A stretch of 8,796 bases of DNA from Acetobacteraceae bacterium (lineage in GTDB: Bacteria; Pseudomonadota; Alphaproteobacteria; Acetobacterales; Acetobacteraceae): assembly GCA_003164305.1 (NCBI GenBank), contig PLSZ01000604.1, positions 968 to 9,763 on the forward strand. The letters are read 5' to 3'. The first letter of the stretch is position 1. Each line of letters starts with the position of its first letter. Of this stretch, positions 1 through 5,900 are shown one piece after another. Both the position numbers and the translations under genes were made by a program. Under the pieces are notes generated by a model. That model was given only the letters and a program-made list of their open reading frames with translations. It ran no database searches and had not been told where the DNA came from.

Positions 1-137
1 CCGACGAACGCCAGGGTGTATTTGCCGGCCGGCACATCGCGCCGGCGGATTTCTTTCATCCCGAACGCCCTGGAATAAAAATCGACGCTGCGTTGCAGAT
101 CGCCGACGCGCAGCATGGTGTGCAAAAAACTTCCCAT
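1..137 (-). CDS. gloA: Lactoylglutathione lyase (glyoxalase I), 5' part only
   Basis: The first 45 residues are visible before the gene runs off the left edge. They read [20 protein letters not shown] and continue with [15 protein letters not shown] and a KYTLAFVG end, which is the N-terminal betaalphabetabetabeta module of glyoxalase I. The family isomerises the methylglyoxal-glutathione hemithioacetal to S-lactoylglutathione in the cytoplasm, with a metal bound by two His and two Glu. His6 matches the first metal ligand (His5 in E. coli GloA); the other ligands lie outside the window. The start at 137 is supported by a GGGGAG Shine-Dalgarno sequence 8 nt upstream. The gene starts 4 nt after the lpxI stop on the same strand, so the two are probably cotranscribed, although the functions are not obviously linked. 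Family identification is secure; completeness cannot be judged. Confidence 0.93.
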   Translation of the reverse strand, partial: MGSFLHTMLRVGDLQRSVDFYSRAFGMKEIRRRDVPAGKYTLAFV

Positions 138-141
138 GGTC

Positions 142-1023
142 TCAACTCCCCGTTTCAGTGCTCTCAGGATCGAAGCCCAACAAGAATAGCCCAAGTTCGT
201 CCGATCGGGCGATACAGGCCTCCCGCTCGGCCAGGATTGTTCCGCCCGCGTCATAGGCGACCCCGGCGAGGCCCGCTGCCGCGGCATGCCGGATCGTGTC
301 CGGCCCGATGGTCGGCAGGTCGGCGCGGCGGTCCTGCCCAGGCTTGACGGATTTGACGAGGACGCCGGCCGGTTTTTCCATGTCCAACGCGTCCAGCAGC
401 GCGGCGCAGCGAGACAGCATCGCATCTGTGCCTTCCACTGCCTCGACCGCGACCACAACGCCCGCGCTGACCACGCAACATTGCCCGACATCGACCGAGC
501 CCATGGCCCGCGTGACGGCGATGCCGCGCCTTATATCAGCCATGGCATTGGCGCTCGGCGCGGTGCGGGACAGCAACCCGCGCGGCCCCAGAGCCTCATT
601 GAGAATCTCATGCATTCCGAGAACCCGGAAGCCTTCCTCGCCCAACACCCGGATCACGGCGGAGAGCAGCCCATCGTCGCCGGCGAACGCCGCGCGACCG
701 AAACGAGCGAGCATTTTGGCGCCATCGACATCCGGTCGCAAATCCAGGAACGACGGCCGCCGCACCGGACCGATCAATACGAGGTCCTGGCAACCATGCT
801 CCCGCAAGGCGCTGAAAATGCTCCGCACCGCGCCCATGCGCAGGAACACGTGCGGCCACGCCCCGATCACGGAGCGCTCGGCGAACCCTTCCAGGCCGAT
901 CACGAACACCGGGCGCCCGGCGGCCGAGGCGGCGGCGGCGACCCGGCCCGGCAAAGGACCGCCTCCGGCCAGAATGCCCAACGCTCGCGGCTGGGTGGAG
1001 GAATCGTTCATGCCGACGCGCAT
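142..1023 (-). CDS. lpxI: UDP-2,3-diacylglucosamine pyrophosphatase LpxI
   Basis: This is a 293-residue protein of the LpxI (DUF1009) family. LpxI hydrolyses UDP-2,3-diacylglucosamine to lipid X and UMP, the fourth step of lipid A synthesis, and replaces LpxH in most alphaproteobacteria. Visible marks are the N-terminal [11 protein letters not shown] block (residues 15-25), GLEGFAE (43-49), [11 protein letters not shown] (81-91), GDDGLL (115-120), and the C-terminal signature [20 protein letters not shown] (223-242) followed by [15 protein letters not shown] and an [18 protein letters not shown] end. The conserved Asp residues 231 and 235 in the C-terminal block are candidates for the active site. 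Length fits the family (about 270-290). The ATG at 1023 has only a weak upstream GGA; the ATG at 1011 (Met5) is an equal alternative. The usual neighbours lpxA and lpxB are not next to it: gloA follows, and gltA lies divergently upstream. Confidence 0.95.
   Translation of the reverse strand: MRVGMNDSSTQPRALGILAGGGPLPGRVAAAASAAGRPVFVIGLEGFAERSVIGAWPHVFLRMGAVRSIFSALREHGCQDLVLIGPVRRPSFLDLRPDVDGAKMLARFGRAAFAGDDGLLSAVIRVLGEEGFRVLGMHEILNEALGPRGLLSRTAPSANAMADIRRGIAVTRAMGSVDVGQCCVVSAGVVVAVEAVEGTDAMLSRCAALLDALDMEKPAGVLVKSVKPGQDRRADLPTIGPDTIRHAAAAGLAGVAYDAGGTILAEREACIARSDELGLFLLGFDPESTETGS
146..151 (-). promoter_or_regulatory. Ribosome binding site of gloA
   Basis: GGGGAG on the minus strand, 8 nt before the gloA ATG (137-135). 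It overlaps the last codons of lpxI, which ends with TGA at 144-142. This fixes the gloA start and suggests translation of both genes from one transcript. Confidence 0.7.
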
Positions 1024-1091
1024 AACCGGGAATCCGGCGCCGCGACAGACCCCACGCTCCGGCGTGACGGCAAAGGGAAAACCTTTCCCCG

Positions 1092-1218
1092 AACGTCATC
1101 CTCGGGCTCGACCCTGTTCGACCGGCCCGGACACCTTGCCCGACTTTCGACGTCCTTGGCGTGTCGAGAGATCCTCGGGTCGAGCCCGAGGATGACGTTT
1201 ACTCGCCCGAGGATGACG
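1092..1218. repeat. REP/BIME-like palindromic repeat element
   Basis: A perfect 23-bp inverted repeat has arms at 1092-1114 and 1177-1199, separated by 62 nt. The arm core is GTCATCCTCGGGCTCGA. The right arm is itself part of a hairpin: 1171-1179 (ATCCTCGGG) pairs with 1185-1193 (CCCGAGGAT) around a 5-nt loop. A further 13-nt piece, CCCGAGGATGACG, recurs as a direct copy at 1206-1218 after its first occurrence at 1185-1197. Similar GTCATCCTCGGG...CCCGAGGAT palindromes are scattered between genes in many alphaproteobacteria. I see no target-site duplication and no open reading frame of its own. It lies between the divergent lpxI and gltA genes and could act on transcript ends or stability, but nothing here proves that. 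Confidence 0.85.
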
Positions 1219-1257
1219 GGAAGAGGCGCGTTTTCCTCTCGCGGCGCTTGCCTTAAT

Positions 1258-1325
1258 GCCTCTGGGGGCGTTGCCCGGACCCCACGAGGGCTTTGCCCCT
1301 CGCGGGTTTCAGGGCACCGCCCTGA
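1258..1325. repeat. GC-rich hairpin cluster, probable dispersed intergenic repeat
   Basis: This short block is built of consecutive small stem-loops: CGAGGG (1285-1290) pairs with CCCTCG (1297-1302), and AGGGC (1311-1315) pairs with GCCCT (1319-1323). It is preceded by GGGGGCGTTGCCCGGACCCC. The pattern 'GGGGGCGTTGCCC...ACCCC...GGGCTTTGCCCC' resembles intergenic repeats that I recall as frequent in Acetobacteraceae and relatives. The second hairpin lacks a T-run, so it is not a convincing intrinsic terminator. Assignment as a dispersed repeat is from memory of the pattern and needs a genome-wide copy count. Confidence 0.55.
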
Positions 1326-1482
1326 CGCCTGATCCACGCCGAACCCATCCCTCGGATGCCGCGGATGCGAAGGTTGCGTGAAAACGCGGCTCGCCATAAC
1401 TTGTCACCCAGCCATTATCCGCCCTGGACCTCACCGGCACTCCCGACCGGCGCGATCCACCGCCTTCAACGAGGAAGCCCGC
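1326..1482 (+). other. Leader region upstream of gltA
   Basis: No gene is seen here. The reading frame of gltA is open back to an ATG at 1378, but that extension (35 residues, rich in Arg, Pro and His) does not look like citrate synthase and has no ribosome binding site. A weak promoter-like pair, TTGCGT (1374-1379) and CATAAC (1395-1400), has a spacer of only 15 nt. I therefore do not call a promoter with confidence. Confidence 0.4.
1471..1477 (+). promoter_or_regulatory. Ribosome binding site of gltA
   Basis: GAGGAAG lies 5 nt before the ATG at 1483 (8 nt from the GAGG core). It decides the start against the in-frame upstream ATG at 1378, because the protein from 1483 begins [13 protein letters not shown], a normal citrate synthase N-terminus. 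Confidence 0.75.
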
Positions 1483-2784
1483 ATGAGCGACAAACGGACC
1501 GTGACCATCACCCTCGACGGGACCAACAAAAAGTCCGTCATCCCCCTCATGTCGGGCACCGTTGGTCCCGATGTTTTCGATATACGCAAGCTTTACGGTG
1601 AGCTCGGCCTGTTCACGTTCGATCCGGGCTACGGCGCCACCGCCTCGTGCGACAGCAAGATCACCTACATCGACGGCGACGTCGGCGTGCTCATGTATCG
1701 CGGTTACCCGATCGAACAACTCGCCGAGAAATCCAACTTTCTGGAAGTTTGCTACCTGCTGCTGAACGGGGAACTGCCGGACAAAGCCGAAAGCAAGGAT
1801 TTCACCGACGGCGTCATGCGCCACACCATGCTGCATGAACAATTGAGGACTTTTTACAACGGCTTCCGCCGCGACGCGCATCCGATGGCGGTGATGTGCG
1901 GCGTCGTCGGCGCGCTGTCCGCGTTCTATCACGACAGCCTGGACATCCACGATCCGGAGAGCCGCCGCATCTCCGCCTTCCGCCTCGTCGCCAAGCTTCC
2001 GACCATCGCCGCGTGGGCCTATAAATACTCGATCGGCCAGCCGTTCATCTATCCGCGCAACGACCTCGGTTACGCGGAGAACTTCCTGCACATGTTCCAC
2101 GCCGTTCCGGCTGAGGAATACAAGGTCAATCCCGTGCTGTCGAAGGCGATGGACCTGATCATGATCCTGCACGCGGATCACGAGCAAAACGCCTCGACCT
2201 CCACCGTCCGTCTGGCGGGCTCCACCGGCGCCAATCCGTTCGCCTGCATCGCCGCCGGCATCGCCAGCCTCTGGGGACCGGCGCATGGCGGCGCCAATGA
2301 GGCGGTGCTGAAAATGCTGACGCATATCGGCAACGTGAAAAACATTCCCGCGTTCCTCGAGGACGTGAAGGACCGCAACAATCACGAGATGCTCTGGGGC
2401 TTCGGTCATCGCGTTTACAAAAACTTCGATCCGCGCGCGACCATCATCCGCAAGGCCTGCCACGACGTGCTGGAGGAGCTTGGGATCAAGGGCGACCCGC
2501 TGCTGGACCTGGCCATGGAGCTGGAGAAGATCGCGCTGAACGACAAGTACTTCGTCGATCGCAAGCTGTATCCGAACGTCGATTTCTATTCCGGCATCAT
2601 TCTGAAGGCGATGGGCTTCCCGACCAGCATGTTCACCGCGCTGTTCGCCGTGTCGCGCACGGTCGGCTGGGTCGCGCAGTGGAAGGAAATGATGGAAGAT
2701 CCGGGGCAGCGCATCGGCCGTCCGCGGCAGATCTACACTGGCGCGCCGCAACGCGATTACGTGCCGATCACGCAACGAGGCTGA
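1483..2784 (+). CDS. gltA: Citrate synthase, type II (TCA cycle)
   Basis: This is a 433-residue citrate synthase, which condenses acetyl-CoA with oxaloacetate to give citrate and CoA at the entry of the TCA cycle. Length is close to E. coli GltA (427). The active-site triad is intact: His268 in [10 protein letters not shown], His309 in [14 protein letters not shown], and Asp367 in YPNVDFYSG, matching E. coli His264, His305 and Asp362. Other conserved blocks are [16 protein letters not shown] sequence ([14 protein letters not shown]), [20 protein letters not shown] and [18 protein letters not shown] near the C-terminus. The long N-terminal beta-rich region ([20 protein letters not shown]) is typical of the hexameric, NADH-sensitive Gram-negative form; whether this enzyme is inhibited by NADH cannot be read from the sequence. 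The gene stands alone: lpxI diverges upstream and the gene downstream is convergent. Confidence 0.98.
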   Translation: MSDKRTVTITLDGTNKKSVIPLMSGTVGPDVFDIRKLYGELGLFTFDPGYGATASCDSKITYIDGDVGVLMYRGYPIEQLAEKSNFLEVCYLLLNGELPDKAESKDFTDGVMRHTMLHEQLRTFYNGFRRDAHPMAVMCGVVGALSAFYHDSLDIHDPESRRISAFRLVAKLPTIAAWAYKYSIGQPFIYPRNDLGYAENFLHMFHAVPAEEYKVNPVLSKAMDLIMILHADHEQNASTSTVRLAGSTGANPFACIAAGIASLWGPAHGGANEAVLKMLTHIGNVKNIPAFLEDVKDRNNHEMLWGFGHRVYKNFDPRATIIRKACHDVLEELGIKGDPLLDLAMELEKIALNDKYFVDRKLYPNVDFYSGIILKAMGFPTSMFTALFAVSRTVGWVAQWKEMMEDPGQRIGRPRQIYTGAPQRDYVPITQRG

Positions 2785-2810
2785 GCCGCCGCCACGATGA
2801 GTTAGAGCCA

Positions 2811-2838
2811 ACGGCCAGGAACCTCGTTTCCTGGCCGT
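2811..2838 (+). terminator. Hairpin terminator between convergent gltA and kinase genes
   Basis: A perfect 11-bp stem, ACGGCCAGGAA (2811-2821) with TTCCTGGCCGT (2828-2838), closes a 6-nt loop. It starts 27 nt after the gltA stop and lies 52 nt beyond the end of the convergent kinase gene at 2890. Downstream on the plus strand is CCTCGTTTC, only a weak T-tract; the minus-strand side has none. Position and symmetry suggest it ends transcription of gltA and possibly of both genes. Confidence 0.75.
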
Positions 2839-2889
2839 CCTCGTTTCATGAACGAATGAGTGGCGTCACCGGCCACGCCAAGTGTACCA

Positions 2890-3894
2890 TCACAGGAGAG
2901 AAGGCGACAACTGATCCGCCTCCCAGGCACGTAGAAAGTCCGCCTGCTGATCAAAGAACGACGCCGGAACGTTATCGCTCCCCCATTGGGTGATCCGGCC
3001 CGCATATTCGCCCAAAAGCCAGATGTGGCGAATGGCGACGAACAGCCGGGTTGAATCCAGGTCTACCGGCTTCACATCGCGGACCGAACGGTAGCCTCGA
3101 AGGAAGGCGTCCCACATGCCGTAGCGCGAGCGTCCGAACGAGACCTGTGCCCAGAGATAGACCGCCAGGTCATAGGCGAGGTATCCGTACCCTCCATCGT
3201 CAAAGTCGAAGAACACGGCCGTCCCGGCCTCAATGCGCGCGTTGCCGCCATGGCAATCGCCGTGGCAGCGGGTCAGGGTCGGACCGTCCAACGCGGCGAC
3301 GGAATTGGCCAGGCGAGACGCGAGCCCGACGAGGTATTCGCGAGTCGCGGCGGTCACGTGCGACAGATCTGAAACAATTCCGAGTGGCCGATGCAGCAAA
3401 TGCTCCAGATCCAATCGATACCGTCCATCCTCGCGGCCTGGAAACGTCTCCGCCGCCTGATGAATTCGCGCCAGCGTCACGCCTTGTGCCCGCGCGTCCT
3501 GGAGCGCGTAGGGTACGGGAGGGCGGCCCTTGGCATGGTGAAATAGCACCATCGGTCGAGGGCCCTCTGGCGCGGTCGGTTCTGTGAACAATGCTCCCTC
3601 CCGCGTGGGCACCGCCGCGGCGACCGGAACGCCCGCCACATCCAGATAAGCAAGAAACGCGGTTTCCGTCGCGACGTCAGCTTCGCCTCGCCGCCGTCGC
3701 CCCGACAACCGCGCCACGTATCCGCGGCCGCCCGCGCGAAGCCCAAACGTGTCATTGAAGCCTCGGTTCAGAAACTGACACGTTTCGATTTCACCAAGTT
3801 CATACCGTGCCCGAACGAGTTCGGCGACGGACTCCGCCAACGGCGTCGCGTAAACCGCTCGCAGGCACGAATTCGAACATGTTTCTTTCGTCAT
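2890..3894 (-). CDS. APH-fold phosphotransferase (SrkA/homoserine kinase-like), substrate unknown
   Basis: This 334-residue protein belongs to the aminoglycoside phosphotransferase/choline kinase-like superfamily (Pfam APH). The N-lobe shows GFNDTFGL (residues 45-52, nucleotide loop), YVARLSGRRRRGEADVATE (59-77), with Arg62 where many kinases have Lys, and Glu77. The C-lobe has the Brenner motif CHGDCHGGN with His211, catalytic Asp213 and Asn218, and the metal-binding DFDDGGYGY with Asp230 and Asp232. The active site therefore looks complete. The arrangement most resembles the SrkA/YihE and ThrB-II-like 'phosphotransferase enzyme family' proteins, which phosphorylate small molecules or proteins; there is no evidence for antibiotic resistance. 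Its ATG overlaps the stop of the upstream 124-residue gene as ATGA, and a GAGG lies 6 nt upstream, so translation is probably coupled. Confidence 0.88.
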   Translation of the reverse strand: MTKETCSNSCLRAVYATPLAESVAELVRARYELGEIETCQFLNRGFNDTFGLRAGGRGYVARLSGRRRRGEADVATETAFLAYLDVAGVPVAAAVPTREGALFTEPTAPEGPRPMVLFHHAKGRPPVPYALQDARAQGVTLARIHQAAETFPGREDGRYRLDLEHLLHRPLGIVSDLSHVTAATREYLVGLASRLANSVAALDGPTLTRCHGDCHGGNARIEAGTAVFFDFDDGGYGYLAYDLAVYLWAQVSFGRSRYGMWDAFLRGYRSVRDVKPVDLDSTRLFVAIRHIWLLGEYAGRITQWGSDNVPASFFDQQADFLRAWEADQLSPSLL

Positions 3895-4265
3895 GGCGGA
3901 CCTCGCACCGACAATTCCAAACCACCGTCGGACGGCAATGTCATTGTCCGAAAACCGTTCTCCGGGTCATCGATGAACGCGAAATAATCCGCGCACGCGT
4001 CGCAATGCCGTGCCGCGTTTTCCAGACCATCATCGCGCCGGCCCTTGGGCCCGCCGCGACCAGGCAGCGCCAGCCGTGCCATCGATATCCCGATATTCAC
4101 CAGCATGAAGTCGATCAGCCTGTCGAGCCGTCGCGGCGTCTCGCGCAAATCGCCTTCACGCGGCTCGATCCAACGGCTCAGTCCCGCCTGTTCGAAATGT
4201 TCGTCCCTGGTGGCGTGCGGTACGCTCAACAAACTGTCCAGATTCACATCAAGCAGCACGCTCAT
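3891..4265 (-). CDS. Small unrecognised protein with a Cys-x2-Cys pair
   Basis: This is a 124-residue protein of no family I can name securely. It begins MSVLLDVNLDSLLSV, has a charged helical middle (RRLDRLIDFMLVNIGISMAR, residues 45-64), a basic linker (GRGGPKGRRDDG) and a HCDACADYF segment with two cysteines spaced as in half of a zinc site. The helix followed by C-x2-C is loosely like DUF6455 proteins of alphaproteobacteria, but the third and fourth cysteines of that family are not obvious, so this is only a suggestion. No signal peptide or membrane segment is seen. The ribosome binding site is weak (GGAG about 11 nt upstream). Support for it being real comes from the 4-nt ATGA overlap with the kinase gene and its position 42 nt behind the PL5 lyase gene in the same direction. 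Confidence 0.6.
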   Translation of the reverse strand: MSVLLDVNLDSLLSVPHATRDEHFEQAGLSRWIEPREGDLRETPRRLDRLIDFMLVNIGISMARLALPGRGGPKGRRDDGLENAARHCDACADYFAFIDDPENGFRTMTLPSDGGLELSVRGPP

Positions 4266-4307
4266 CGCGGAGGACTCCAGTCCCGGTTCTCGCCTCGCCG
4301 TCAGCTC

Positions 4308-5321
4308 TCAACGTTTCACCCAGGCTTTCGCGGTCGCCGTCAGGTCGCCGCCCAGAAAGGGGTAATGGAACGGGCCGGCGGGCGCGCCATCGACCCGATC
4401 CGGAAAGCGCAACCGGTAAAACGCGAGCCAGCCGAGCAACCCGCCGCGCGGCACCTCGACCGTGGACTCGTTGGCCAAAACGGCGAAGGCCTTCGGATCG
4501 CGCAACCCGCTCAGCACCCGCGCGGCGAGCCGGTGGATCGCGCCGTCATCGCGGGCATACCAATCCTCTCCCCGTAGCGCCGCCAGTTCGGCCGCCATGA
4601 CCAGCGGAGCGAGCGCGAAGTTGGTGTAGTCCAGCGCTTTCTGCCGTCGCTCCAGTTCCATGGGCAACGTGCCGTCCGGCCGGATATCGCTCATTCCCGC
4701 GTCGTAGGCACGGCGGGAGAACGCCAGATGGCGGGCGGCACCGGTGGCCGTGCCGACCGCGCCCGCCGCGAGGCCAGCCCAGTACACGTGATTGTTACGC
4801 CGCGCGGGCCAACCCTGATCGGCGACGACGTGATCGGCCAGATCGTCCATCCACGCGTCAATCGCTTCCCGGTCCGGTGCCTCCAGTACCCGGCGGATCT
4901 TCAGGTAGCTCAACGCCATGCCAGCGGTGCGGTACTTGCGCTCGACCTCGGCCTGGCGGCTGCTCATGTGGCCCAGAATGGCACCGCCTTTAGCCCATGC
5001 GGCGAGCCAATGGCCGGCGCAAAGGGCGCTCGCGGTGTCCCCGGCGAGACCTTTGTCCGCCATGGCGATAATCGCGGTCAGCGTATGATCCAGCGTCGCG
5101 AGGGAGTTCCGGTTGCGCGCGATGATGGCCCGGTCGGCGATCGAACTCGCGGTGTCCACGTAGAACCGGTCCGCGAAGATGTCGCGCACGGGTGGCGGCG
5201 GTTCGTCACACTGCGCGTGCGCCAAATTCGCCGCCGACAGCGACAGGCAGCTCCACGTCAGCGCCCACACGCACAGATTTTTGGCCCGCCCCACGCGCGC
5301 GCCGCGGAATGTTCGGATCAT
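4308..5321 (-). CDS. Secreted alginate lyase family (PL5) polysaccharide lyase
   Basis: This 337-residue protein matches the PL5/AlgL alginate lyase family, which cleaves mannuronate-rich chains by beta-elimination. Residues 1-36 form a signal peptide: an Arg/Lys-rich start, the hydrophobic stretch LCVWALTWSCLSLSAANL and a likely AHA-Q cleavage site, so it should act in the periplasm or outside. The catalytic block RRNNHVYWAGLA carries Asn177, His178 and Tyr180; PDGTLPMELERRQKALDY carries Arg225 and Tyr232. The His-to-Tyr distance of 54 residues equals that of P. aeruginosa AlgL (His202/Tyr256), and Arg-to-Tyr is 7 in both. The residue after the catalytic Tyr is Thr rather than the usual His (DYTNFAL against AYHNYAL). 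It is about 30 residues shorter than AlgL. No alg biosynthesis genes are in view, so the true substrate may be another uronate polymer. Upstream GAGG is 10 nt from the start. Confidence 0.86.
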   Translation of the reverse strand: MIRTFRGARVGRAKNLCVWALTWSCLSLSAANLAHAQCDEPPPPVRDIFADRFYVDTASSIADRAIIARNRNSLATLDHTLTAIIAMADKGLAGDTASALCAGHWLAAWAKGGAILGHMSSRQAEVERKYRTAGMALSYLKIRRVLEAPDREAIDAWMDDLADHVVADQGWPARRNNHVYWAGLAAGAVGTATGAARHLAFSRRAYDAGMSDIRPDGTLPMELERRQKALDYTNFALAPLVMAAELAALRGEDWYARDDGAIHRLAARVLSGLRDPKAFAVLANESTVEVPRGGLLGWLAFYRLRFPDRVDGAPAGPFHYPFLGGDLTATAKAWVKR

Positions 5322-5824
5322 TGCCCGGATGCCTCGGCTTCGGTGCGACCGCCGTCACCGCGCGGGCGTGGTCCGAGGTCAATGGCGAGCCAGCGGGCAC
5401 GACGCGGCGCCCCGGTCTTCCGGTTTGACCAGACTTGCATGGACGATGTGTAACCTGGCGGCGGGTTCACCGGAAGGCCGGTCGATGACTGAGCGATTCC
5501 ACGCTCAGCCAAGGGGAAAAAATGCGACGCCACGAGCGGCCAGGATCCATACGAGGCGGGTCCGGGGATAACCCGGTGGATGATTTCGAGCCCATCATGC
5601 GGGTAAGTGTTTTGGTAGCCGCGCAACACCGTCGCCCAGCAACGCGCCAGAACGGGTCTCACGCTTGATCTCCCGTCGAAAGATCCATCGGTAATGCATT
5701 GGTCCGATGAGAACTATTGGCGCCGTACAACCTTGGTTTCGCGTTTGCTGATACTGCCGCGACATACCAGCGTACACCGCGCCCGATGATTTTGATCTTT
5801 CAGCATAAAACCCGGAAAACTTCT
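5322..5824. other. Long divergent intergenic region, no convincing gene
   Basis: About 500 nt between the PL5 lyase gene and the AT-rich promoter region contain no ORF with coding character that I trust. Small inverted repeats are present: CTGAGCG (5489-5495) with CGCTCAG (5502-5508), a 7-bp stem with a 6-nt loop; CCGGTCTTCCGG (5412-5423), whose reverse complement recurs with one mismatch at 5470-5481; and CCGGG (5562-5566) with CCCGG (5572-5576). These could be a 5' leader structure of the lyase transcript or leftovers of a decayed gene. The minus-strand frame ending at 5318 runs into the lyase start as ATGA, but its translation matches nothing I know. Confidence 0.5.
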
Positions 5825-5842
5825 TCCACAGGCTGTGGATAA
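5825..5842. promoter_or_regulatory. DnaA-box-bearing palindrome
   Basis: Positions 5834-5842 read TGTGGATAA, the exact reverse complement of the DnaA-box consensus TTATCCACA. The box is part of a 15-bp palindrome, TCCACAGGCTGTGGA (5825-5839), so a second, degenerate half-box (TCTTCCACA, 5822-5830, two mismatches) faces it. It sits directly upstream of the candidate -35/-10 elements of the 210-residue gene. A single strong box at a promoter could mean regulation by DnaA; one or two boxes are too few to call a replication origin. A gene-specific repressor using the palindrome is the other reading. Confidence 0.55.
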
Positions 5843-5845
5843 GCT

Positions 5846-5874
5846 GATACATACACTCATAGGTTGCATATAAT
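5846..5874 (+). promoter_or_regulatory. Candidate sigma-70 promoter of the 210-residue gene
   Basis: A perfect -10 box TATAAT lies at 5869-5874, with GATACA (5846-5851, three of six matches to TTGACA) 17 nt upstream. The surroundings (5795-5882) are far richer in A and T than the rest of the window. Transcription would begin near 5881, giving a leader of about 20 nt before the ATG at 5901. Confidence 0.6.
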
Positions 5875-5900
5875 TTCTTAATCACTCCAGCGGGGGGAGC

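Noticed and set aside
286..1332. Two long plus-strand open frames opposite lpxI
   Set aside because: They are antisense shadows of lpxI with Arg/Pro/Ser-rich translations and no recognisable domain.
1309..2811. 500-codon minus-strand open frame opposite gltA
   Set aside because: It is the antisense of a highly conserved citrate synthase gene; the translation is rich in Arg, Val, His and Ala with no family motif. Such long antisense frames are expected in GC-rich coding DNA.
2890..3894. Aminoglycoside resistance phosphotransferase
   Set aside because: The fold and Brenner motif are shared by many housekeeping kinases; the sequence is closer in style to SrkA/homoserine kinase-like proteins and sits in a chromosomal metabolic context with no mobile element.
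5318..5662. 114-codon minus-strand frame whose stop overlaps the PL5 lyase start as ATGA
   Set aside because: The overlap is suggestive, but the translation has no recognisable motif, there is no clear ribosome binding site, and the region carries several small inverted repeats typical of non-coding DNA. It could be a decayed gene end; I cannot support it.
5740..5900. Full replication origin at the AT-rich stretch
   Set aside because: Only one exact DnaA box and one degenerate facing copy are present, no iteron array and no replication initiator gene is nearby. A regulatory site is the simpler reading.
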